Shown here one piece after another: positions 56,313 to 64,000 of a DNA stretch of 64,000 nucleotides; positions within the stretch are counted from its first letter, which is position 1; each line of letters begins with the position of its first letter. The stretch comes from Liolophura sinensis (Eukaryota; Mollusca; Polyplacophora; Chitonida; Chitonidae): assembly GCF_032854445.1 (NCBI RefSeq), contig NC_088303.1, positions 193,501 through 257,500 of the forward strand, written 5' to 3'. The notes under the pieces were generated by a model. It made no database searches. It had not been told where the DNA came from and worked only from the letters and a program-made list of their open reading frames with translations. Both the position numbers and the translations under genes were made by a program.

Positions 56313-57699
56313 ATTGTGTCAACAGTCATATTTATTTATTCGTTTACGAGGCTGTACATAGCCTTGAGTGTTTGGTTTTGAAACTGTCTTCTTTGCCCAT
56401 AGCAACATACATTTGTAATATTTCTTCACTAATTGTGTTTTGCCATAAATGGCAGAGTACAGTGACATCTTTCTATCATATACTCTCGCCAAATCTGATC
56501 GGTACAATTTCTAAAGAACTAATCAAAGCGGTCTGCTTTCCTGGTATTAGGGTTGAAAACCTAGCATAAATGTGTGTAAAAGTGACAAAACATCTCATTT
56601 TTTGTTTTTTCCTCTCAGTATTATAAAGCGAATGATAGAATATCCGTCAGACTGCTACTGTAACTTCATATAAATGGGTTACAAACTTGAAGTTCGGTTA
56701 AAGCAAGTTTTAAAATTGTATTGGAGAGATTTTTGACAAAATTCACAATGGCCAATGTTTTGATAAATTATGCGGTAATACAGTGATATTTTCTATGCTT
56801 GCCACATGTAAGACAAACTCTATAAACGACCTTTAAAAGTTCTTTTCTCTTTTGGGGTTTTAGGGTTCAAAATCCAGCATTGTTATGTATAAAATTTACT
56901 CTAAAACGTCTGCCTTTTATTTGAGTGTATTCGAATCATTGTGAAGCAGGAGATAAAATTTGTTAGCGTTCTACGTGCTGACAGCGTGGTCTTTGGTTAT
57001 GACAAGCTTTAACTTGATATTTGGAACTGTGTGATTAAAATGTCGAGGTGGATATTTAAATAGTGTATGCGTTTTGCATGCGAAGCATAGATGGTGAAAT
57101 GTCCTTCGATATTTCTTATTAGTTAATCCTGTTCTTCATTACCTATGAGAGGTCGAATTCTCAACGAGTTAGAATGTGCCTCTTGACCAGTGTTTAGCAA
57201 TGTCGGGTAATTGACTAAAACCATGTGTAAGTGTATATCGTCGCGATTTTATAATACAGTTGTCCATTTGTGTCTTTCTGGAGGAGCCCTGGCACTATTA
57301 CTCTACTGTAGGCTACTTAGCTCATTTATAAATACACATTTTTATTTCTTAGGGTGACAAACTAGTAAGACTGTCGTGCGGACCACATTGGAGACATTCT
57401 ACTCGGCAGTTAACCAAAGTGCATCAATTCCACCTCATGGTTACACTACACTGTTTTCATCGACGTTTTAAACTGATTCTAAGGACAGAGTACCCAATGA
57501 TTAATGTCAAGGTTTGTAGCAAATGTTAATGCGGTTATCTGTTTGGTGTATTTTAACATCAGCTTATAGCCGCATACCACGACGTTTAACCCCCACGCAT
57601 ACATAATCATATAGCCTTATAGAGTTATCCCCCCTGATCTGTTCCGGTATTGCACCACGGTGAAATCAGCTATATGTATTCCACAAGTCTGTTCTTCTG

Positions 57700-57850
57700 A
57701 CGGGTGAGCCGTGGCCTAGTGGGTTTAACCTTCACACTGATCAATTGACCACATGAGCCTAAAGCATCTGGATCGACCCCAGCCGTGAAGACCTCGTGTA
57801 AGAACGGTTGGGGTTACCTCTAGGCTATCTCGATACTCACCTTTTTTTTT
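57700..57850 (+). ncRNA. tRNA-like Pol III unit, copy 3
   Basis: Same layout as copy 1 with an intact A-box-like GTGGCCTAGTGGG, an identical T-arm and nine T at 57842-57850. Confidence 0.42.
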
Positions 57851-58607
57851 ATTGTGTCAACAGTCATATTTATTTATTCGTTTACGAGGCTGTACATAGC
57901 CTTGAGTGTTTGGTTTTGGAACTGTCTTCTTTGCCCATAGCAACATACATTTGTAATATTTCTTCACTAATTGTGTTTTGCCATAAATGGCAGAGTACAG
58001 TGACATCTTTCTATCATATACTCTCGCCAAATCTGAGAGGTACAATTTCTAAAGAACTAATCAAAGCGGTCTGCTTTCCTGGTATTAGGGTTGAAAACCC
58101 AGCATAGATGTGTGTAAAAGTGACAAAACATCTCATTTTTTGCTTTTTTCCTCTCAGTATTATAAAGCGAATGATAGAATATCCGTCAGACTGCTACTGT
58201 AACTTCATATAAATGGGTTACAAACTTGGTGTTCGGTTAAAGCAAGTTTTAAAATTGTATTGGAGAGATTTTTGACAAAATTCACAATGGCCAATATTTT
58301 GATAAATTATGCAGTGATACAGTGATATTTTCTGTGCTTGCCACATGTAAGACAAACTCTATAAACGACCTTTAAAAGTTCTTTTCTCTTTTGGGGTTTT
58401 AGGATTCAAAATCCAGCATTGTTATGTATAAAATTTACTCTAAAACAATTGCCTTTTATTTGAGTGTTTTTGAATCATTATGGAGCAGGAGATAAAATTT
58501 GTTAGCGTTCTACGTGCTGACACCGTGGTCTTTGGTTTTGGCAAGCTTTAACTTGATATTTGGAACTGTGTGATTAAAATGTCGAGGTGGATATTTAAAT
58601 ATTGTAA

Positions 58608-59340
58608 GCAGTAGTATAGGGAATAGGGGTTCTGGCGCACCCTCCTCCTGGGGCCCTCCCCATAACAAATAGAGGCTCCCACCCCCATTTCCTTGCTTCC
58701 CCGGCCAAGGCGTACACGCTTATTTACAAGTCTAGCCTACTAACACACACATTGATATGAGGCGACGATAGTTGGCATTTAGTAGATAAGCTGTATAGTC
58801 TATATATAGGCCGGCTGTGTTGCACAACAGGGTGAATCAGCTGATTTTCTCCCCAGGATAGGGCTTAAACTACAGGTTTTTATGAAAAATAAATGTGACA
58901 GGCTTTTTCAGCGTGTCTTGTTTGATAAGATCCAGTATTTTTTTAGGAGGATTGGAGATATTTTGTTTATGCGGAAAATTCCTTCCAATTCAGCCCATGT
59001 TTCGTGGGTCGTAGGATATAGCTCAGTAGTATAGGGAATAGGAGTTCTGGCACACCCTCCATTTGGCAAATGGAGGCTCCCAGCCACTTCTCGTGAAAAG
59101 ATATAAGCATAGTAGTATAGGGAAGGAGAGTTCTGGCGCATCCTCCCCTTGGCAAATACAGGCTCCCAGCCCCCATTTCCGGCGAGGTCCAGAAGTTCTA
59201 GTATAGGGAATAGGGGTTTTGCACCACCCTCTCCTTGGTAAATAGAGGCTCCCAGCCTCATTTCGTGGAAAGATATAAGCGCCCTCCCCTGGCGCACGCC
59301 CCCCTTGGGGCCCTCCCCAGCCCCCCAGCGGAGGGTCTGG
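58608..59340. repeat. Four diverged direct repeats at the left end of the cassette
   Basis: AGTAGTATAGGGAATAGG-type starts occur at 58610, 59025, 59111 and 59199. Each is followed by GTTCTGGCGCACCCTCC and TTGGCAAATAGAGGCTCCCA variants. The last three are about 85-90 bp apart. They may be sub-terminal repeats of the element. A minus-strand open frame through them (58908-59297) is repeat-driven. Confidence 0.75.
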
Positions 59341-59389
59341 CGGCTATCGAAATTTCTTATTAGGTATACAGTGCATACAATGAATCATC

Positions 59390-59659
59390 ATGCGATCTCC
59401 CGCTCAGACGGAAACGACCAGCCCACCGTCCGCGGACGGCCGGCCTCTTTGGGCGAAGTTAGTCGGCACGGTGCAAGACTTGCGAGGCTACAAAGAAGTC
59501 ACCCACAGCATGTTTGAAGACGGCCGCGTCCATCCGGGCCGGCTGCTCGTGCTGAAGCTCTTCACCAACGACGTGTGCGCTTCGGTGGAGCACCACGAGC
59601 CCATCCGACAGTATTATGAAAACCGGCTACTGCCCGAGCTAATGAGGCAACAACCCTAA
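59390..59659 (+). CDS. Small hypothetical protein of the cassette
   Basis: 89 codons, ATG start, intronless. The C-terminal two thirds (from about residue 30, with DGRVHPGRLLVLKLFTND) look protein-like, with mixed charged and hydrophobic residues and a His-Glu-rich end (EHHEPIRQYY). The first 25 residues are low complexity and may be non-native, so the true start could be later or lost. It converges with the minus-strand gene ending at 59675, 15 bases away. Function unknown. Confidence 0.5.
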   Translation: MRSPAQTETTSPPSADGRPLWAKLVGTVQDLRGYKEVTHSMFEDGRVHPGRLLVLKLFTNDVCASVEHHEPIRQYYENRLLPELMRQQP

Positions 59660-59674
59660 CCCCGGGGCCCTCCC

Positions 59675-60139
59675 TCATTCGGAAAGAGCGTTTTTCAGCT
59701 CTTGCCGAGCTAGTTTTTGGCCGCGATCTATAAGCTGTTGTTTCGTGCTTTCATCGATCTCTACGGCCTTGAATGCCTTACGAGACTTAGCGCGTATCTC
59801 CTGCTTCAGATCAGAGTAGTTCTTGAGCTCCTGAACGACTTGCCTGTACTCTACGTCCGAAATAACACCATTAGATAATGCCGTAGATACCTGCGCATGG
59901 ATTCTGTTAAGTTTGGCCTCGGCCAACAGCCGTATATCGTTATGTTTCTTGGCCTTTGCGTGAAGTCGGCGGCTAACGAATTTTCCGGCGGCATAAGTAT
60001 AGATCCAGGGTTTAGTAGTAGTGAGCCTTTGAAATCGGTTTGCACGGTAAGACGCACGGTCTCTACACCAGGCGCCGCAGATAGTGTGAAGTAACCTCCT
60101 CCACCCAAAGCTATATGACAGTCGCTGGTTGGTACCCAC
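59675..60139 (-). CDS. Helical, charged hypothetical protein of the cassette
   Basis: The frame is open for 154 codons, but protein-like sequence starts only at about 60030 (WIYTYAAGKFVSRRLHAKAK). It then runs to the stop as a Lys/Arg/Glu/Ala-rich, probably alpha-helical or coiled-coil domain (AEAKLNRIHAQVSTALSNG and ELKNYSDLKQEIRAKSRKA). Upstream residues are read out of frame from the preceding gene. No ATG lies at the apparent start, so initiation may be lost. It is the last gene of a minus-strand series. Function unknown. Confidence 0.55.
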   Translation of the reverse strand: MGTNQRLSYSFGWRRLLHTICGAWCRDRASYRANRFQRLTTTKPWIYTYAAGKFVSRRLHAKAKKHNDIRLLAEAKLNRIHAQVSTALSNGVISDVEYRQVVQELKNYSDLKQEIRAKSRKAFKAVEIDESTKQQLIDRGQKLARQELKNALSE

Positions 60140-60544
60140 GACACGAAAGAGGTTCCGGAGTTGAAAACTTTTTTCACATCGGCCCTAGTGGCCTGGGGCC
60201 GTCATCGGTGTCACCTTCACATCTATCAACCAATCGGGGTCGCGAGCTCTGCCAAGAACAAAGCGGTCTTCAAAGCGAATTAATGAGAGTTTTTGTTCTT
60301 CAATCACCTCAGAAGGCGACCTGCGCTCTTGCTGTACAGAGGATGAGACATCTTGAAGGGAAGCAAACGTGGTAGTTTCTGTTTGCCCCCCCCCCCCCGT
60401 AATCTTTTTGCGGATGTACTTGCCCCTTTGAAACTGGAAGGCGTAGATTTTACCTTCCTGGCCCTGAAGTTCGAACTTCGACACAGCTAAGTCGCTTAAA
60501 GACAGGCACGCTGACCTGGGACCGGCTGCGTCCACCATACCCAT
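59990..60544 (-). pseudogene. Cassette gene C, longer copy, frameshifted
   Basis: The start at 60544 overlaps the end of the preceding gene. The frame encodes MGMVDAAGPRSACLSLSDLA and onward to a TAG at 60187-60185. Protein-like sequence continues in another frame from about 60184 (VKKVFNSGTSFVSWV, then an Ala/Gly/Val/Thr-rich beta-like stretch) to about 59990. One indel near 60186 therefore separates two parts of one gene. A run of about 13 C (60387-60399, poly-G on the coding strand) lies inside it and is prone to slippage. Function unknown; the first 50 residues are repeated in the truncated copy at 61223-61378. Confidence 0.6.
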
Positions 60545-61195
60545 TGTATGTTTAGGGAAGCACTAAGGTACCATACATGCATATACTTTCCGTATTTGTC
60601 TGAAATAGTTACGATCAAGTGCGTTTTATTGTCGGCGCGCAAGGCTTTGTACTGTGGGTTATGAAAACGTCTTCCAGCACTTACTCCCTAAATCAATCAC
60701 GACGATGGCTAGAAGGAGTGTGGAACTGCCACTGTAATCTGAGGTTATTCTCACGTTTTCTGAGGTGTTCAGTGCATCTAAATGCACGAAGATTTCTTTT
60801 TGCGGGACCAATTTAGATGGTTCATCACCTTCCACAGTCCCCTCTATAGGCTTTTTCCAGTTGTAGAACCCTAAGATGGGTGCAAGCTTTAGGAGCGTTA
60901 TGTTGGTATTTTTAGGGAGGATAAGGACTAAGCGGCCCGTAGCTTCATTTACTTCCAGAGAAACCCCATGCGGGTTGAATATAGCCCTGTTCAGCATACA
61001 GACATTGTAGTCGCCCCTCGGCACTTCAAAACGTTCGCCATCAATCAAGAAGCCCACTCCGGTGGGGATATTCACACAGTTGGGGTAGAAAGTTATCTCG
61101 CGAAGGGCGGTTTTAAGGCGGCTGTCGAGGTTGTTAAGGGCATAAGGCAGCTCGTACTGTTTTCCATTTAGAACGTCAGTCAATGAGAAGAACTT
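60542..61195 (-). pseudogene. Cassette gene B (structural-like), broken copy
   Basis: A paralogue of the gene at 61375-62084. It reads LTDVLNGKQYELPYALNNLD, then TALREITFYPNCVNIP, LAPILGFYNWKKP and VRITSDYSGSSTLL. The first codon, aligned to the ATG of the other copy, is AAG. Near 60661 a 5-base deletion relative to the other copy shifts the frame about 40 codons before the end. The stop of the other copy is a Trp codon here. Beta-strand-rich composition and position next to genes C and D suggest a virion-type structural protein, but this is inference. Confidence 0.6.
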
Positions 61196-61222
61196 CGAAG
61201 CAATCGTGGCAGGTTCTGCTTG

Positions 61223-61378
61223 CTACAACGCAATATTTTTGCGGATGTACTTGCCACTTTGAAACTCGAAGGCGTAGATTTTACCGTCCTGGCCTTCGAG
61301 TTCGAAATCCGACACATCTGCCAAGTCGCTTAAAGACAGGCACGCAGACCTGGGACCGGCTGCGTCCACAATACTCAT
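61223..61378 (-). CDS. Cassette gene C, truncated duplicate (51 residues)
   Basis: Starts ATG at 61378 and overlaps the preceding gene's stop as ATGA. Encodes MSIVDAAGPRSACLSLSDLA then FELEGQDGKIYAFEF and ends KYIRKNIAL before TAG at 61225-61223. It corresponds to the first 50 or so residues of the gene at 60544. Truncation is explained by the tandem duplication junction, after which gene B starts. It is too short to be noticed by length filters but is clearly homologous. Confidence 0.6.
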   Translation of the reverse strand: MSIVDAAGPRSACLSLSDLADVSDFELEGQDGKIYAFEFQSGKYIRKNIAL

Positions 61379-62084
61379 TGTATTTCTAGGTTAGCACTGA
61401 GGTACCCTACAGTAATATACTTGCCGTTTTTGTCTAAAAGTGCCACGGTCAAGTGTGTTATATAGTCGGCGCGCAAGGTTTTGTACTGTGGGTTGGGAAA
61501 TGAAACCGTCTTCCCGCAGTTTATACCTTCACCAGTCACGGCGATGGCCTGAAGTAGTGTTGAACCGCCACCGAAATCTGAGGTTATTCTCACGCTTTCT
61601 GAGGTGCTTCTTCCCGTCCCGGAACCCTAAGATTGGGGCAAGCCACGTGAGCTGCATGATGGTATTTCTAGGGATGCGGCCTACCAAGGCATCGGCACCG
61701 AAAACATGCTTAAACTTCGAGTCGGAGCGGAGGACGCAAGTGACGACGATACTGGAGAAAAAGCCATCGCTCGCGCCTTTGGCAGCCGGTTCCACATCCC
61801 GCTAGACTTTGAACTTCTAGGCGGCCCGTAGCTTCATTCATTTTCAGAGAAATCCCATGCGGGTTGAATATGTCTTTGTCCAGCATACAAACATTGTAGT
61901 AGCCCGCCGGCACTTTAACATATTTGCCATCAAGTAAGAAGCCCATTTTGGAGGGAATATTCACCCAGGCCGGGTAGAATGTTATCTCGCGAAAGGCGGT
62001 TTTAAGGGGGCCGTCGAGGTTGTTAAGGGCATGAGGCAGCGTGTGCTGTGCCCCATTTAGAATGTCAGTCAATGTGATGAACAT
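61375..62084 (-). pseudogene. Cassette gene A (structural-like), broken by insertion and deletion
   Basis: Start ATG at 62084-62082. The N-terminal part, through GFLLDGKYVKVPAGYYNVCM and NEATGRL, aligns with gene B, and the C-terminal part, RITSDFGGGSTLL to YLSANLEIQ, ends at TGA 61377-61375. Between them, about 144 bases (61675-61818) have no counterpart in gene B, and about 95 bases present in B after LGF are missing, so the frame is broken. The inserted piece reads open on the plus strand and looks like a fragment of another gene. Diverges from the plus-strand gene at 62113 across 28 bases. Confidence 0.62.
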
Positions 62085-62112
62085 TTTAGCCACGATGAAC
62101 AACGAGGCTTAG

Positions 62113-63354
62113 AGGTTCAATAGAGAGGCCACTTACAAGGCCGGAGCATTTCATAGTATCCAAAGCCACGCAGAGCAGCTCACGCGATTTGACATCTACA
62201 TCGATGAAAAGAAGGCCTTTCCAGTCCAGTTCACAGATGTGTTGGCCAACTACCTGCTGCCACAGGTAACAAGCAATGACATTGTTCAAGCCTGGAACAC
62301 CAGTCCTATGCAATTCTGGCAGAACCAAGTGAACTTCGCGTTCTGGTGCGCAACCACGGGCTGTGGAGTCTCTGTAAAAGATCATCGTCTCGCCCCCGAC
62401 CAACAAAAAAGGGCACCTGTGTATTACCAAGTTAGGCGGATCTTGGAAGAGATCCAGGCCCCCCTGCCGCAAGACAGAGCGTGGGCGGCATTCAAAAACC
62501 CCCATGACAAGAGGGCCTATGAGAGGATTTATGGGGAATTCTGCGTAGATAAGCACACAGACAGGAGGCGCAGGGGGGTTAATCACGGCTTTGGAGTGGC
62601 ATATAACTACATCACGAGAAAGAGCTACAGCCCCATTTGGGATGGGACCTTCGATCTGTGCCGGATGTCGTTCTCTAGAAAGCTTAGAGTGCTCCACGTC
62701 GACTACATCGAGCAGGACGCCGAGGAGGCTTGGGCGGCGTTCATTGTCGACAAATCCCAAGGATTCACGCAGCCGGGCGTAGAGCGCCTAAACGATTCCA
62801 TCCGGACATACGTGTGGGCTATTCTAGGCGCCCAAGCGCAAACAAGGGCGCGTATTCTAGGCACGGACACAGCCTTCGACGCGCAAAAACAGTTTGCCGC
62901 GAACGTTGAAGACGCTATTTCCTCTCCGATCGACCTTCCGTCTGCTATCAAACGCTACCAGGACGTGCTACAGTATGCCGGGAGCGCTGTGGACTTTGTG
63001 TATGGCATAGGCCTATATATGGCCCCCAGCGACATGCTTCTGCAGATCGGCCATGTGGCGAACTACAACAACAAAATCGTCGTGGCCACAGAGGACCTGA
63101 AGCTAGGCGCGAATGAGGGTGTGAACGCTAAAGTGCCGCCCACTTTGCACAAGCGCGCACCTGACCACGGGATCGTTGAGCCACAAAGCGTCCCACCACC
63201 CACCGCCCCACCTTCCCATGGGATCGTTGAGCCACAAGAAAGCGTCCCACCACCCACTGCGCGCGTTCCTACCTCAGAACCCCTATTTCCAAAGGAAAAG
63301 AATCAAGATTCGGAGAAGACAGCCATCGTCGTCACTGGGGTTGGTATCGGCTGA
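62113..63354 (+). CDS. Large hypothetical cassette protein, start codon not ATG
   Basis: About 413 residues in one frame, intronless, with the longest convincing coding signal in the cassette. The frame opens at 62113 right after an in-frame TAG (62110-62112). The first codon is AGG, and no ATG occurs until the one at about residue 66 (PMQFW), although protein-like sequence begins immediately (YKAGAFHSIQSHAEQ). Notable blocks are QFWQNQVNFAFWCATTGCG, NHGFGVAYNYITRK and GVERLNDSIRTYVWAILGA. The C-terminus holds a Pro-rich direct repeat (HGIVEPQ...VPPPTA, twice, residues about 350-380) and a short hydrophobic end cut by TGA at 63352-63354. The next in-frame stop is eight codons on, after Leu/Trp-rich residues, so a C-terminal membrane anchor may have been lost. 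Function unknown; homologues recur in cnidarian and mollusc genomes. Confidence 0.65.
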   Translation, partial: RFNREATYKAGAFHSIQSHAEQLTRFDIYIDEKKAFPVQFTDVLANYLLPQVTSNDIVQAWNTSPMQFWQNQVNFAFWCATTGCGVSVKDHRLAPDQQKRAPVYYQVRRILEEIQAPLPQDRAWAAFKNPHDKRAYERIYGEFCVDKHTDRRRRGVNHGFGVAYNYITRKSYSPIWDGTFDLCRMSFSRKLRVLHVDYIEQDAEEAWAAFIVDKSQGFTQPGVERLNDSIRTYVWAILGAQAQTRARILGTDTAFDAQKQFAANVEDAISSPIDLPSAIKRYQDVLQYAGSAVDFVYGIGLYMAPSDMLLQIGHVANYNNKIVVATEDLKLGANEGVNAKVPPTLHKRAPDHGIVEPQSVPPPTAPPSHGIVEPQESVPPPTARVPTSEPLFPKEKNQDSEKTAIVVTGVGIG

Positions 63355-63374
63355 CTGCTGCTGTGGACTATGTG

Positions 63375-64000
63375 TTAAATACTCGCGAACGGCCACCCAG
63401 CTGCTTTCCCGAGAAGGTTCAGTAGCCAGGACACGATACTGCCAATAATACCCGGAGTCGCAGCGGCAGCCTTCCCAGCCTGATTGCCAAGGGCGCGCGC
63501 CAAGGACTGGAGATGCCTTTTCACCCATTCTTTAAGACCACGCCCGTCGGGTGGAGGTGGTGTTGGCTGGATGCCCCCGCCAGACCCGCCAGTCAGCGCC
63601 AACTTTATCGCTAGCCCCAGTGTCGAGATCGCCATCCCAATTGCCGTGAGAATGGAGACCAGGGTTATTCCCTGCTCCCGGAAGAGGGTGCGGACGCACT
63701 CGGCCAGAGTGGTATCCTTGTGTAGGATGCGATCGATCGTCTGCTTGATGCGGTGTATTTGCGTGCGCAGGGCTTCGGCCGTTAAAGAGGCTGCTTCAAG
63801 CCAGGCCACCCTCTCGTCCTCGAGATTCCTTATCCGGTCTTCGATCCGGCTCCAGGAGAATTCATCAGGGGCCTACCCCAACTTGTGTTTTTGTTTTGCG
63901 ATGTACTTATCGAGACTTGACAGCTTGGCGAGGTTATTCGCGTGTTCGCCTTCCGAGGTCTGCAGTGCCTTGTCAAGCCCCAGAAGTTCTCGCATGGGAA
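63375..64000 (-). pseudogene. Coiled-coil and hydrophobic cassette protein, internal stop, partial
   Basis: A single frame runs from the right edge to TAA at about 63375, with one TAG at 63875-63873. Right of the stop: MRELLGLDKALQTSEGEH and NLAKLSSLDKYIAKQK (helical). Left of it: FSWSRIEDRIRNLEDERVAW, AEALRTQIHRIKQTIDRIL (coiled coil), a hydrophobic segment VSILTAIGMAISTLGLAI, a Gly/Pro linker, and a second hydrophobic Ala-rich segment with PGIIGSIVSWLLNLLG. It may be a membrane-active or virion-associated protein by architecture, which is inference. Converges with the preceding plus-strand gene 20 bases away. The N-terminus lies outside the window. Confidence 0.6.

Larger units (their letters stand above)
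54585..58602 (+). repeat. 1.54-kb tandem repeat, 2.6 copies
   Basis: Copies start at GAAATCAGCTATATGT: 54585, 56124 and 57662 (periods 1,539 and 1,538 bp). The third is cut at about 58602, where the sequence switches from the expected continuation to the GC-richer cassette. Copies 2 and 3 are more alike than copy 1. Each copy holds a tRNA-like segment near its start. Open frames of about 99 codons in copies 2 and 3 (56270-56569, 57808-58107) start inside the tRNA-like segment and are not supported as coding. Confidence 0.95.
58603..64000. mobile_element. Decayed virus-like or large-transposon cassette (continues beyond window)
   Basis: Base composition rises in G+C and CpG at 58603, breaking the third copy of the 1.54-kb repeat. 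The left part (58603-59340) holds short direct repeats. From 59390 on, intronless genes are packed on both strands, with neighbours diverging 28 bases apart, converging 20 bases apart, or overlapping by ATGA. I recognise these protein families as recurring together as uncharacterised, multicopy proteins in cnidarian and mollusc genomes. The combination of structural-looking proteins with small helical and hydrophobic proteins suggests a Polinton-like or other DNA-virus-derived element. No polymerase, integrase or capsid gene can be confirmed inside the window, so the class is inference. Multiple breaks show that it is not intact. Confidence 0.55.

Noticed and set aside
56270-58107. Two 99-codon frames starting MGLPLGYLDTHLFF
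   Set aside because: They exist only because of the 1.54-kb duplication, begin inside the tRNA-like segment, and have no homologous frame of equal length in copy 1.
58908-59297. 129-codon minus frame with repeated GAS(I/L) segments
   Set aside because: Driven by the short direct repeats at the left end of the cassette.
62086-62760. 224-codon minus-strand frame
   Set aside because: Antisense shadow of the strongly protein-like plus-strand gene at 62113-63354.

Overview
The window is animal nuclear DNA, most likely from a lophotrochozoan and probably a mollusc. The evidence is GT-AG introns, two recognisable metazoan genes, tRNA-derived SINEs of a kind I associate with lophotrochozoan genomes, and very heavy tandem repetition. 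I estimate that about half of the 64 kb (roughly 32 kb) is minisatellite. Most long open frames in the window are by-products of repeat units that contain no stop codon.

Two host genes are arranged head to head. On the minus strand, exon 1 (21538-21858) and exon 2 (2587-2682) belong to a ZNRF1/2-type E3 ubiquitin ligase. Its intron is 18.9 kb long, and the RING-encoding exons must lie beyond the left edge. Exon 1 has an apparent one-base deletion that breaks the frame just before the splice donor. On the plus strand is a complete nine-exon SLC38A7/SLC38A8-type amino acid transporter (23424-49444). Its splice phases all agree and give 473 residues, close to the usual length of the family. The starts of the two genes are 1.57 kb apart.

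Six of the eight transporter introns carry minisatellites, and the array families differ from intron to intron. The most notable array is in intron 5 (33173-36000). Its unit is a copy of the 3' end of that intron joined to exon 6, so the array is roughly 47 near-copies of a splice acceptor and most of a coding exon, and only the last copy keeps a splice donor. Another array (8450-9290) is an expansion of the tRNA-like head of an antisense SINE. The 7-kb array in intron 8 has a 37-bp unit with a conserved small inverted repeat.

Downstream of the transporter come a 29/58-bp satellite-like array (50755-53395), an AT-rich stretch, and 2.6 tandem copies of a 1.54-kb unit (54585-58602). Each copy has a tRNA-like internal promoter followed by a run of nine T.

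From 58603 to the right edge the DNA changes to GC-richer, intronless, tightly packed genes on both strands, with 4-nt stop/start overlaps and divergent or convergent neighbours. This looks like a decayed, integrated virus-like or large-transposon cassette. Several genes carry frameshifts, a lost start codon or an internal stop, and one two-gene block is tandemly duplicated. I cannot assign it firmly to a named virus or transposon family from sequence alone.
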